Source: Ciona savignyi
Taxonomy: Eukaryota; Chordata; Ascidiacea; Phlebobranchia; Cionidae
NCBI GenBank assembly: GCA_000149265.1
Contig: CH003412.1
Coordinates: 2,835,697 to 2,899,696 of the forward strand
Length of the DNA: 64,000 nt
Direction of reading: 5' to 3'
Positions 13,201 through 26,000 of this stretch are shown here, in pieces. The stretch's first letter is position 1. Each line of letters opens with the position of its first letter. The notes under the pieces are model-generated. The model was given only the letters and a program-made list of their open reading frames with translations. It was not told the DNA's origin and did no database searches. Made by a program: the position numbers and the translations under genes.

Positions 13201-16200
13201 CCTTTAAATTTCACGATATCACCTCGTCGAACCATAGCTGCGTTTTGAACTTATCAAATACATTATCGAGTGCTACTGGAATCAGATAAGAAACATGGCT
13301 AAATTCTGTGCAATTGTTGGTTAAATAATTTATAAGCGTTCCTTATGTTTTTTTCGTGATGGCATGTTTGAGTAAACGCTCGTAAAACAGGTTTATTGTT
13401 ATTGCGTCTTTTTATTATAAAAATGCGCTAAGGAGTTTATTTTTTATTTCTTTCATTCAATTTTTAATTAGTCCAACACTATTTGTTTTATGAAAGGGTT
13501 ACGGAATCATAATCCAGCCCAAAGAAATCATAATCCAACCCAAACAATATTAGGAGTTTAGTAATTAGTAAAAATAACGCAATCTTAGTGTCTTAAATCT
13601 GTATTTGTGTAGTAGTGTCTCGTCCTGTAGAAGCGACGAAACGGGAATTTACAATTTTTTTACAAAACTGTATACGATTTTTTAAACTGAAGTGTATAGT
13701 GATTTAATTTAATACCGAAGACTTTCTTGTATGTATCCCTCGAAATTGACCTATTTAACTATACCGCAAAAACATTTCCACAGGGACATGCACGTAATTT
13801 TACAAGATAAAGTAAAAAAATACGTTGTATTTGAAATTGTATGAATGATATCCGGTAGGCTATCAGTGGTTTGGGGCGTTGATCGGAAGCTGAAAGGTCG
13901 TGGAATCGATTTTAACCGCTGGGTAGTTGGTTGTGTGCTGTCTACAACACGTTTAATAACAATCGCCGGGCACACAACTAAAACTTAAAAAACGTGTTAA
14001 CACTGCACAGCACACTGCAATAGCTTCGGTATAAACCGATTGCCCGTGTGATAACGTCACCTGCGTTTCCTACTCTTGTAGATGACTAATGTTCGACGCC
14101 AACCTCAAAAATGTCGCGAAACGTCATTTTACGATTTGTCGCAACCATTTCCTGATCCCTTAATTTTACGATTTCAATCAAACACGGATCACCAACCCCC
14201 AAACATTGAACCACTGCGCAAACATCAAGGAACATAACTCATGTCCCGTGTATGGGGAAGCATACATCGTTTACAAGCTATCTATTTGCCGAGTGCCGGT
14301 TAAACTGTATACAGTATACACGGATGTACCGAACAAATACGTGATAAAATTGGTGTTTGAATTATGCTCAAGTGGAATTTATGTTGCTCTGAAGTAGCTA
14401 AACAAATTTCAGTCTAAGAAAAAACGCTTCAAGGCAATAATTGATCGTTTTGTATTGAAGTGTTGAGTAATGGCAGTGATTATTGCCGCAATCAATTATA
14501 TTTGTTAATGTCGTTTAAATTTTTTTCGCTTATTAAGAAAAAGGCAATGGGTTATCGTTATAGGGAGGTTTCTAGTCTTAAATTGTTCAGGCACCGGACG
14601 ACGGACATGAGGTATTCTGTTGTTTTATGTACAGCGGCCTCCGTTTTTCAACTCGACAAAGTCAAAACGTTATTTTAATGCATTTTGTCTGTTTTTTAAA
14701 AATCTCTTGTAAATAATAAAAAATTGTGTCTTGATATACATTTATATAGTAATTTTCTATTATATCTCTGTACTCTTTTTATTATAGGTGAAAGTTGAAA
14801 GGTAATAAATAAAAACCCAGTCTTCATTCTGTTGCCCGAATTTAGCAAGTGGTACTTTTTAATCTTCGTTTGTTTCTTTGGTAACTCAGGTATATCAATG
14901 TGCCTGTTGCATCCCATTTTTAGCCGTGAAATCTTAGCTAATACTACGTATTGGATAATTTAGCTAACACCCCATCGGTTCCCAAACGTTGAAATGCGCT
15001 TAATATTTATTTGACATTGAAAATCTGTAATGTAAACTTGCGTATGACGCCACTGGTGCCATTGTGATGTCACGATCAATATGTTGAACCTAAATGACCC
15101 GAACCTGAAAACACATCGGACGTATGTACCGAATCAGTTGAAATCTATCCACACAGTGTGTTTATTGCCGTCTTATCAATAGCGTTTCACCTTAAATGGT
15201 TTCGAGTTCGCTCAAAACAACTTGACACTTTCTCTATAGTTTATAAAAAAACACGATTTATCTATTCACCATCAGTCATAATACGACAATGAATTTTGAG
15301 CAACAAATACGAGGTTCCAGCAAAGAAAAAAAACATATTTTTCTCTGGACTAAGACGTTGGCGCCATTTTTTACAATAATTTAACACTATTTGTTCCGTA
15401 CTGTTATTAAAACCGCAAGAAGATATAAAAACCAAACTATCGAATAATCCACTGCCAAAGTTTGTGAGCCAGCAGTAAAAGCTAAATATATATACGTCTG
15501 GTGAAATTTACAAAAACAAAGTTTTCTTTCTATTCCTCCCAGTACACTTATTGGAAAAGACCTACTAAACAACAAAGCCATAGCCGATTTTCGTTTTATC
15601 TTATTATTGTAACCGATGACCGCTTTCAATTAAATTAAAACCTAATTTTAAACATTTAACAAAACTTAAAACACTCTTGCAAACGTAGTTTTACCCCTTG
15701 ATAATGAAATTAGGTCAATTTCTGTCATATATAACGTCCGAACACCCGAAAATTTCTTTTTTTTAACGATTTTAAAGCACGAAGGCTTCCGGGTTGACTA
15801 TTTTAACTAGTTTATTCTCGATTCCAGTTATTCTTCTGTGTTTATTCGGGTTCAGTGCAGCTGGAAAGTAACACCGGATTGATTGTAACGTCATAGAGCT
15901 ACTGTTTTAAGTCAATGATCTTGTTTTTACCGTTTTTGACATTAATAAAAACACGCTGGACTTTATCCTCACAAAATCTTTAATACTGACTGACAGGCAG
16001 TTGTTTGTTTCTTTAAAGTGTGCGGTACGTATGCACGATTGTGTGTGGGTGGATCCAGCCTAAGGGTAGAATTTTGGAGATGACATTTTTCTTTACTAAA
16101 AACATAAACGTTTCACGAGAGTTTCAAGTTTCAGGAATAGTAAACAGTGACCACATTGAATCGTTCTATTGAAAATCCGATTCGGTTACCGAAAACTATC

Positions 16201-19200
16201 GGTTCAAAAGTCCTTTTGTTAGTTCCGCTTGTATGTTGGTTACATGTTATCGCGCACACACACGGATATTGCAAGGTTAACGTTGTCTTAACATGATCGG
16301 CATACAAGACAACCTTAAGACTTGCACCGGCTCAAATGAATGCAGCTCAAGTCGTCAGAATACGATCCGGAATCGGCTCAATTCTCCACATATTAGCGTT
16401 TGTCAAGAACCTCATTATTGTGACATTAACTCGACGTTTTTCTTGATGTAAATCCCGGATGTCAATTTTACCCAGAAATATCGATTAAGCGATGGGTGAT
16501 TCGCGTGATCGTGGTATAGTAACCGGAATTATCCATCGCACGGTCGTGTAGTCGAATGGTTAGCGCGACCAATATATATACAGATTTTAATATAAAAAGG
16601 TCTTGGTGACGAGCCCATTGCGGGTTCCAAACCTATCCCGGAATAACAAAAACGGAATTATCCATGCGAATTAAGGTTACGTGTGGAAGTTGCTTTTAAG
16701 CTAGGTTCAACGAGTGAAAAGTGTAACATGAAGAACAATCCCATCACAGGTTTCTGACAAGTACAACCTGGCGTTCAAATCAATGAACAGTGACGTCACA
16801 AAGCCGATTGTCCCGTACACGTGGCTGAATATGAGCGAAGTGAAGACGCACCACTATCGAGCCCTTGCTCATTACTACGCAGCTATTGGTCTGCTGGAAC
16901 AACATGGTATTGTTACGTCACAACCATTGATTACAAAACAGTAATCGATCATCCTTTTTCGATCAACAGCGTTCTGTGTTTAAAAACTGGGAAAAATATT
17001 TAAAAGTTGTTTATAAAGTAATTAAGTGACGTTCATGTTTTGAACCACCTGTTTTTACGTCCATTTTTAGTTCAGAATCTTTGAATGTGAAGAGCTAGTT
17101 CACCACATTTTTTAAAAGCTGGAGTTGCGTCTATTTCCGAAAATAGAAAAATATGGGGGGCGTTACCCTTTGACCATAGTCGGGTTAACTGCGTTTTTGT
17201 AGTATGTTCAATATTTTGAAAGTGTTGCAGAAGTTGTAGTTTAACCGATTAAATCCCTGGTTCTGGCAACGTCCGCCAAAGTATTATAATTTACCGGGAA
17301 ACCCCCCATGTTGAAAACTCACTTTTTACCTTTACCGTCGTTTCTCCACAGAGGCAGCGGAACCGCTTGAAATAACGAAGTTAATGGAAAGTTTATATTT
17401 AAATCGTGATGACGACATTCCCGGCCCTGATGACGTGGCGAAGAGGAAAGAAGATCGACGTAGATTAGGTGACACAAACGCCGTTTTTGTTATCACGATT
17501 ACGTCACATCGATATCGATAAATTGATAAAATCCATGAGGTTATAGTAAAACGACCGCATAGTTTAGGGGATTATTGCGTCGCATTGCCGCCAAAGGGTT
17601 GCAGTTTCGACTGGTCGCTAACTAGTCGATTGTGTCCTTATGGGCAAGGTACACTTAACGGACATTGCCTGATTAATTGATTCTACTAAATTGAAGAAAC
17701 GTGTAAAACATATACAACACACTGCAATACCCCAATAACCCGACGGTTGGCGCGAGATAATTCGATGATTGCATGTGTGTTAACCCCCTTGGTTTTTACA
17801 TTCATGGGGATAAACATGAATATCCCACACTAAATCGCTTGCGCCTCACGTAGGCACACGACATCCGTATTACGTCATTTTGATACTTGCATCTGTGACG
17901 TCATAATTTCATTCCAGGAAAATCACATCTTCGGCAATCAGTGTACTACCACGAGAGGGCGCTACAGACACACAGTTTATGCAAATTACCTCGGACGAAC
18001 GACGTATTAAAGGTTTTCTTGCGTTTTTCTTCTTTAAGTGCGAAAAATGAAATTTTACTTTTAATAATCAAAGGACAGATTTTTGTATTTTTTGTTCCAT
18101 TTAAATTTTTATTGGCAACTTTGCAAACATACCATATTCAAGGTGTGAACAAATCACCACCATGTGATTGTTAGTAGAAAGGAAAGTTATCTTGTTTTTT
18201 TATTTTTAAAGTAAGAAAAGTTATTTTTATCTTGTTTTTTTATTTAGGATTATTTTAAAACTTATTTTTTGCAATTTTTAAACATGGGTTAAAAATGATT
18301 TTTTTGTTAGGAATATTTGCAACACGCCCACACGAGGTCAGTAGTGAAACTGGATGAGATGGATTCAGAGGAAGACTTCTTTGACATTGTTGAAGCACCT
18401 GATATACAAGGTCGGGCTTTGTACATATTGACTTCTTGTGCTGTAAGTCGAGTTGCTAGAACTGTGGAAGTGTGTGGAGAGGAGACACATTTTTGTTTAT
18501 CCCTGCGGCTTGGAAAATGCAGTAATGGTTATGGCATTGCCATTAATCAAACTACCTTTTGTTCACTCTTGGATTACCGCAGATATTGCAGTGTGTTATG
18601 TATGATTAGGATGTTTCAACTGTTTAAGTTTAACCTGTTATTACAATGATTGACTTTTGAAAGTGCCATGCCCTACCGGAAGCTGGTTTTAATTTAACAA
18701 CCTTTCCTTAAAGTAAGAGACCTTTTAAGGCCAATATTCCTGCTCCCATGGACCCACCCATGATATTGTATATTAATAAAACCACTAAAACCCAGCTAGT
18801 TTTTTATTCAAGTGGGAAACAATAAAAAAAGCTAATTCGATGCGAATAAAACATTAATACATGTCTCATTGTAAATGAATGTATCGAAGGCACTATTTGG
18901 TGAATACGTAGTGTGTAATAGCCATATACCGATTTTTCTTTCAAAGCCAAATTTAATTTGCCTTATTATTATATATAAAACTAGCAATCCCGCTGTATAA
19001 CCCAGCATCCATAAAACCTCATCAACATAACACTGTTATTTTACCCTTCACACCGGCTTGTATAAACACTGCCGAACACAATGGTTATCACAACATTTTT
19101 GTTGGCTTTGTCGGTCACCAGCTATGGTTCTATGTTGTCTTTGTCCTGATGTTGATAAGTGATTGTATATAGGATATAATGCTGTGTGTATCGGAATATA

Positions 19201-21475
19201 CATAAGTTATAATGCTATGTTTAATGTTTATACGAGTAAATATAGGAAAGAATGCTATATTTATGGGAAAAATCTTCATGTATTCTCCAGGGGTTACCCA
19301 TTGATCTAAAATACCTGTTAAAAGTGTTTTGTTTACTATAGACATAATACAAGTATTCACCCCGTTGAATTACACTGGGTCTAAGCAATATCACTGGAAT
19401 TAAGCAAAAGGTTGGATCTGGCCTCACAACCTTCCGACTAATTTGCTGCACTGCAGCTAAGCCATTCACCTGTCTGGACATTTTTCATTGAGGGAAGTCT
19501 GCAAGCTAGATACATAACTTCGGGAAAAAGTTTTGCTTGAATTCTTATATTGTGAGAATTTGAAATTGTGTCCTTGGAAAATACACTGAACAGACAATCC
19601 AATCGATACAAATAACCCTAGCCACCCCTGGTAACAAAAGTTAAATGGTGTAGGACACAGTTAAATGATATTATTATTATCGTCTAATCAATATTACTTC
19701 ATATTCCAGGCCATAGCCAGCAAGATACAAAGTGCATTTCTCCTTCTTTTGGTGAAGTCCCTTCAGTCGATATTTTTAAGCGCCTGGTAAGTAGAACCTT
19801 GGGCATCAGCTATAAGGTTGGCGTATTGCAATTTGTCGATGGCTACTCAGTTGTGCTTCTGACTTGCTTATTTAGCTGACGATTTTTAGTGTTGTAATCT
19901 TTGGTGTCTTTTTACATTTAAAGATAAACACTAGTCATCTACCTACAATACACTCTTTGCAACAGAAAAGTGTAATTTAATTTGTTTTTGTTATTTAAAA
20001 AACTTCTGGTTTTAGCCAATTTTAAAAGAAACGTTATCCAAATCGCACTTAACTAATAGAAATATTATATGACAGGGTCCGCTCTCGTTATTCTCCGTCC
20101 ACCACCGCTTGGGGGCGCACCGAACAATCACATTAAGTAATGACGAACATGTTTGTTCGTTTACTTTGCAAGGGGAATCCCCAGTTTCGATAACCAAACT
20201 TGACCTCAAAGCGAAGGTAATAGATGTTTTTATTTTTTATTGTGCTATGTCTTTTCAGTATTTAACTAGTTTTTCTGTTGGGTAAAAAAATAGGTGGGGT
20301 AGGACGTAGGGTGATGGTTGAACGCGCATTTGTCATATATTCTCAAAATCCAAGGTGTCTGAGCTATTTCGCTGTTCACTGTGGTTTTATATATGTTTGT
20401 TTGACCAGAAAACAGAAAAAAAAGAGTAGAAAAAATCCTCAAAGTATGTTAATAAATTTACTTTGTCGAACTATCGAAAAAAGTGGTTCAGTCGCACCAG
20501 CGGTTGGACAGTCCATTGTGTTATATTTATAAAACTGTTAAAGCTCCTGCAACATGACTGGGTGGGCGCAAGGTGATCTGACGTTTTCTTGTGTAATAAT
20601 AACTTACTGTAGTTGTTGCATGCAATTAAAAATGAGTGCCAGTATTCTAATCCATGTTATAAAAAGTACTGTATAAGTTTTTTTACATTCTAAATGAAAG
20701 TTTTTTCAAAAATAGAAAAAACTAATTTTTTTAAAATTTCTATTTTAATAGCAACTGGGTCTTCGCAACGAAGATATCATTTTATCCGTGAATGATGAAG
20801 ATGTGAGATGGTATGGTCATAATCAAGTTGGTGATGTCATAGACAAAGGAAAGGGGTCGCCCCTTGTGTTGAAGTTGGTCGCGGACCTGGGAGTTATATC
20901 ATCAACCCAACCCGTAAGTACCACTTTTTTTAATTATTTACGGAAAAATATCAAAATAAGTAATTTGTTATTTTTCTGTTATTTAATACCAGGGCAACTG
21001 AACAAACTAAAACTAAACTGTGTGCAAATGGGATTTTAGTGTGTATACAGTTTGTAATTATATATATAGGTAAAAAAATTACCTTATGGCTCCAAGAAGG
21101 AAAAACATAACTCAGTCTATCCACCAACAGACAGCAGGGTTCGAGCAAAACAATGGCGTCCACAACGGCATTCCAGAGGGAGAAGTTTTGTATCGGAACT
21201 ACAACAATAATAATAACAGCAACAATAACTCGATGATGAGCAAGAAATCGATCCGCAAACGTCACTCCTTTGGATTCTTTCAAGGAATTCGAATGCGTCC
21301 AAAAACGATGACTCATTTAAACCCTGACTCCCCAATCGAGAGAAGCGCGGAGATGCCAAAACGCTCAATTTCGCTACAGCGAAGTTCGACGACGACTAAA
21401 TCATTTTTAAGAGCTGGTGGAACGATATTCAGACAGCGGAAAAATTTGGCGTCCGAATACAGATCACAGTGTTAG
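4276..21475 (+). CDS. RHPN: Rhophilin (HR1-BRO1-PDZ Rho-GTP effector), 15 coding exons
   Basis: Rhophilins bind GTP-loaded Rho and act as scaffolds linking it to the actin cytoskeleton and endosomal trafficking. Exons: 4276-4317, 4752-4867, 6629-6757, 8488-8566, 8782-8984, 10754-10920, 12651-12838, 16750-16906, 17352-17468, 17918-18012, 18311-18410, 19710-19786, 20076-20216, 20752-20913, about 21116-21475; roughly 710 residues (human RHPN2 is 686). Order: a short leader ending RKGCNP as in the human protein; HR1 Rho-binding coiled coil, about residues 15-95 ([18 protein letters not shown]); BRO1 domain, about 96-460 ([29 protein letters not shown]); PDZ, about 491-591, with the ligand loop changed to CSFTLQG. 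The C-terminal tail is basic, with a poly-Asn run and [13 protein letters not shown]. The intron after 6757 has a GC donor. The last exon's acceptor is uncertain (see findings). Introns are long and full of repeats. Confidence 0.93.
4868..10753 (+). other. Rhophilin introns 2-5: mostly unremarkable AT-rich DNA
   Basis: Between the short exons at 6629-6757, 8488-8566 and 8782-8984 the sequence is AT-rich and frame-broken. 6825-6930 holds a decayed fragment of the SINE-like family. TGACGTCA octamers occur at 7808, 8220 and 10067. Short open frames here (for example 9460-9690) have no splice context or family resemblance, and I see no nested gene. Confidence 0.5.
8279..8475 (+). repeat. SINE-like interspersed repeat, partial copy
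   Basis: Shares long phrases with copies at 17590-17835 (+), 49625-49880 (+) and 31396-31690 (-): 'cccagcggattaat', 'acaacacactgcaatagc', 'gtaacccgacggt', 'cccattcatggggataaac'. This copy lacks the 5' part. It abuts the exon at 8488, so its end supplies sequence next to the splice acceptor. Confidence 0.75.
11085..11360. repeat. Foldback / inverted repeat in rhophilin intron 6
   Basis: Arms at about 11146-11171 and 11203-11228 are imperfect inverse complements (gagcggggacggggtta against taaaccccatcccgctc), enclosing the smaller palindrome tatacgcgatata. Further GC-rich phrases (cccgcagaatagtg, cccgcagattagt) recur to the right. It looks like a small foldback element or MITE remnant. Confidence 0.5.
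12839..16749 (+). other. Rhophilin intron 7 (3.9 kb)
   Basis: The longest intron of the gene. It starts with a GT/CG-rich simple stretch (12843-12900), has a decayed SINE-like fragment around 13920-14080, and near its 3' end carries a tRNA-derived insertion (16537-16652). Open frames in between have no splice-site support or family resemblance. Confidence 0.5.
16537..16652 (+). repeat. tRNA-derived retroposed insertion with 13-bp target duplication
   Basis: The insertion has a tRNA A-box-like sequence (tagtcgaatggttagcgc, about 16549-16566) and a B-box-like sequence (ggttccaaacc, 16623-16633), and ends in a short A-rich tail. It is flanked by identical 13-bp direct repeats, cggaattatccat, at 16524-16536 and 16653-16665. 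The stems are not intact enough for a functional tRNA, so I call it a tRNA pseudogene or short SINE. A relative lies at 33390-33450. Confidence 0.7.
17590..17835 (+). repeat. SINE-like interspersed repeat, near full-length copy
   Basis: Runs from 'gcaaagggttgcagtttcga' through 'tggtcgctaactagtcg' and 'aacggacattgcct' to 'cattcatggggataaacatg'. It matches the copy at 49625-49880 along most of its length, with scattered substitutions. Confidence 0.75.
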
Positions 21476-22087
21476 GGTTTTCGTCCTTTTATTCAAAACC
21501 AAACCAATGTTGCAATCCAAAGTTCATGGGTCACACAGTTGCGAAGGTTTAGCTAAAGTAGTAACCGATGTTGCCAAAGAGCCGACTGGAAAGGTCAACT
21601 TTTGTTTTGACCTTTATAACCTAAACACATACTGATTCCCCTGTGCCATATTTTCAAGCTCGTGATTGTCTGCATTTGTACGCAAACTTACCTTGCTCTA
21701 TGTAGTGTTATCGACCATATATATATACATGTACACAATCCATTCTAGAGCACAACTTCTGTCCATCTTTGCCACACTTTAAAGACCCTTCCATTTATTT
21801 GTACTTAACCTTGATGAGCACACCACCTGTTCTTCTAAGACAGATTCTACAGACCTCAAAAAGCATAGCAACAAGGGGTGAAAGTGGGATGTTTTTATAT
21901 TTCTCCCTGTAGTTTTAAACACAACATAAAACTACACCTTTTCAACCCCAGGCATTCTACCTTACTCCTAACTATTACTTATTTAATGTCTGTGTGCGTG
22001 CATACAATCACGGTGTTACCGAATATTTTCTTTACTGTGTAATTCCGCTCCTAATACGTTTGTAACTCTTACAACCCATCTCCAAAT

Positions 22088-22093
22088 AATAAA
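22088..22093 (+). terminator. Probable polyadenylation signal of rhophilin
   Basis: AATAAA about 610 bases after the stop codon at 21475. Further AATAAA-like sequences follow near 22220, so the exact 3' end is not certain. Confidence 0.45.
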
Positions 22094-23091
22094 CCCATTA
22101 CAAATTGTCAATTTAAAATTGCCAAACTGTTCCTCATCTAACTAACCAAATGTTCCTATTGCAAATTGTTTATATATATATATATATGATGAATACAAGA
22201 TTGAAAGTATTTTTTATGCTAATAAAAATTCCGCAAACAACTGAAGCTTGAAAATATGGTCACATGATGAACAATCACTGAAGCGAAACAACTTAAAGAA
22301 AACCATGAAACTTTAATACCAAATGATGGTTTACCCCGCATCTTTCAATTATTGTGGCATTTGGATAAAATGGTTTAAAAAATAGCATTGTGATTTATGT
22401 AACCCATGATAAATAAATACAAGGCAGTATTTAAGCACAAAGCCCATTCGGGGAAATGTTTCACAAACAATGAATTATGTAGCAGAAGAGAATAAATACT
22501 CCTGCATGAGGTCATGCAATACTAATTTTGTTAAATTTTTCAAAAAATGTGTTAAAAAATACATGATGTCATAGTTTAATACATTTGTGTTTGATTTTAA
22601 AAAGTATAATTTAAATAATATTTCTTAGATGTTTCTTCATCTAAAGGCAATTTACACGATTAAAAAAACTATAATTAACCACACCACATTTGCACAATTG
22701 AGAAGGCCATGAAAAAAATACTAAATCACTGAATCCAAAATAAACAATAAGACATTTTTTTCATATAATAACGTATTGTTGTCATAGAAGTGTTAAAGTA
22801 TGCTTGACCCCAACAATTGTAGTGTTTTAATTTAATTGCTTAATTTGAAATAATTAACGTAAGCATTGCGTCACAAATTAAGGGTCCTGCAAATCAAGCC
22901 CTGTTCTAGCACCAATACAACTTGAAGATCTTAATGGTTAGTAGAAAACATTCTGCAAACCAACTTATTCCCATAATTAAATTTAATTAAAACTCATTAT
23001 TCCCTAGCCCAGACACACATCGCAATTTTTAATAAAATCGTGATTAATGAAACTTGGCCTTGCACTCGCTAATGCATTACCAATCAACCAA
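22094..23091. other. Intergenic region between convergent rhophilin and MMS19
   Basis: AT-rich DNA with a (ta)n tract at about 22171-22187. No exon or recognisable repeat was seen. It should contain the 3' ends of both genes. Confidence 0.5.
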
Positions 23092-26000
23092 TCAGGTTCC
23101 GACAAGATACCACTCTGATCGAGCTTTTGAAGCCTCAGTTCTGACATCTCGTTTACGGTCGTCTAATGCCGCCATTAGGTGACTCACAACTTCTTTCTTG
23201 TACGGCAAAATGTCAATTGTTGGAAGCAATGTTACAACCCCAATGCACTCGATCGCCTGTGGTTAAGAATCAGTCGGATTAGTCAGGTGGTTGAGCTTAG
23301 CAATTGTCGCTATCTGGAAGAATAGTTTATTGTGCATTCGTTTTCAGTCAAAAGGTTGTTGGATTGAAACTAGAAGATGGCTTAGTCGATTATTTCCTTG
23401 GCTTGAGCAAGGCACTTAACAGGTATCACGTATGTTCAGTAACTTAATGGAAACTAAAACAGTGTAAATAGGTCAACTGAATACAACAAATTCCTTCTAT
23501 ATTTGTTAATTTCGTTACTTAATATAATATTTTACTTTTCTTAGGATTTATCTATCACTAAATAAGCTGTTAATTAACACCCTAAACGACATCCTAAATA
23601 CGCAGCCAGTTAAGATCTTGCAGAAACTTGTTTCACAAGCCCGTACGTAAGTAGACAAATTAGAAACCTAATAAAAAGAATTCACAAGCAAAGTCACAAC
23701 CCCAATGCCTTTGATAAGTTTTAGGTTAAATTCATGCAAATGAATAAATATATTCTATAGGTGTAGACTTGTTGTTTAGGCAGGTTACTCGTAAAATTTG
23801 TGCCCTGGTAGCTTTAGTATTTTAATTTTGAGTTAAAATTTTTAATTCTGCTGTTCAAATTTTGAAGATAAGGATGCAGTTTGCAACCTGTCACTGAACA
23901 GCTATTGAACACATAGCTACCTTCGCTCGAACAGCCATGTTGTTTTGAAATCTCGACAATCTTTGAAAATGTTTCAACAAACTTTCCAAGTGGGGTAGGA
24001 TTGCTTCTGAAGAATCCTGGAAAATTCAAGAAAATAATACATCAGAATGCATGAAATTGTACAGTAGTTTGGGGAAAAAATGTTAAGATAACAGTGACTT
24101 TCTAGTGTTCGGAGTTAAAACTAAATATTGGGATAGAGATCCTAATTAATGTATGGCTCTGTTCTTATAAAACGGAGAATATTGATCGCTTTTCAAAAAA
24201 AGCCTAACGCATAAATGTCATGATGGTGTAATTAGGTGAAAAGGGAATACATAAATTAAGTAGTTTACCAACATTTTAAAGTCTCCAATTTGCTTTAATT
24301 AAATTTGCGGAAACATGGAAATTCTACAAGTAATAATAAAAATTAAAAATAAAATATGTTTTTGATATTGATTCGCCAACACTTTTTCAAGACAGCCTGC
24401 CAGATTTATAAACGTTTATGGTAACCGGTTATTATTTGCAATTTGACTTCATTACAATAATTTATCATTTTTAACCTATGTGCATAGAACATGCGAAAAT
24501 ATCCATAAAATTCACTCAACTAGTCCTGTATCTAATGCTCACGAAAAAATTTAAAGTTTCAATAAATTAAGGTGCATTTAAACAATGACTCAACCTGTAT
24601 GAAACAGCATAAGGTGAAAAGCACTGATTTAAGCAGTGCAGGGTCTTCAGTGTGCAGAGCTTGAACCAACAGTGGAAGCAAGTCGTTGAAGTGCTGCATC
24701 AACACCTGTCCAGTGGAATTTATTGATTCACATTTATATATGGAATGCCTATTTTGTTGCATTGTTTGGAATGCAAGGGGCATTATCAGACGGCAATCGC
24801 CAGATTACCTTATACCAACAGTCGAGTGACCAAAGTCACTGCGTTGTGTTGTGTTTGAATTAGATATCACAAATAGAGTAGCCTAAGGTATGATTAGACT
24901 ATTTGAATTCACCGGGTTAAGGCACCTACTGGACACAAATGCAAGTCGCCAGACTAAGGATTAAACCAAGAAACTGTCTGTTACGTTTCAGGACACAGTG
25001 TGGGTATTGAATACCAACACCCTTAGTTGGGAGAACTGTACCGCGGTAAAAAATCAAAAATCAAGAGTCAAGGCTCTTGCTGAATTCATGTATACCTGTA
25101 AACACTTGTTAAGAGACCGGTCTGCAAATTCAACTACTTGTAAAACTAGTTATTTTTAAGTCTCCATTTGACTACCTGTTTAGGAAGATGGCCTATCAAG
25201 TGAGATAGTGCTGTCAATATATTGGCTTTGTGTTTCCCATCTACAGATGACTTGAACATGGATAGTATCTCAGGCATCACTAGTAGAAAGAATCTCTGTT
25301 TGTGCATCAGTTTTATCACAGCATGTGAGGATGTGCATAAAACCTGCGGATTTCCACGATTTCGTTTAAACATTTAATAATTTATCTAAAATACTGCAAT
25401 CGTTGTTTAACTCTTTCACTCCCGGCCAAATGCATTAATTCAAACATGCTGTCCCGCAGTGTTTTTTACAATTTTTAGTCATTTTCAAATTAGCACAGTT
25501 TTTCTAAAGTTTATGCTATGATTTAATATTTAGTATGGTTGGAAAGATAATTTATCCCTCTTTTAAACAAGCTGCACATCTAAAATCTACCTCTAATAAA
25601 GAATATATTATGTAAACTTTAGTGAACACCACTTTTTATGCAAAGAAAATTCTGCTCGACTTTGAAAAATTTGAGGTGCACTGACAAACGAAATACTCAC
25701 TTATTATTGGAATGCCCAAATGATATGAAAATTGGAATGTAGATTGTCTAATAGTTTTTGTACTCAGGAAAATTCGAACTGTATTTCTATCTTCAGTAGT
25801 TTTTTTACTATTTGTAATTGAAATTTCCCTTTTTTCTGACTATATTATGAAAACTTGAACCAAAACGCATTGAAGTTTTTAGTTTTGTAGAACTAAAATA
25901 GTAAAAAGTATAAAAAAGAACAGTGAAGGAAGTGTAAAAAGGGCATACAAAACCAAACAAACGCAAATACTATATCCANNNNNNNNNNNNNNNNNNNNNN

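Noticed and set aside
16541-16645. Functional tRNA gene
   Set aside because: A- and B-box-like sequences are present, but the arms do not pair, the spacing is too long, and it is bounded by target duplications, so it is a retroposed tRNA-derived element.
21117-21368. Minus-strand Ser/Cys-rich frame
   Set aside because: Antisense of the rhophilin last exon, including its poly-Asn run.
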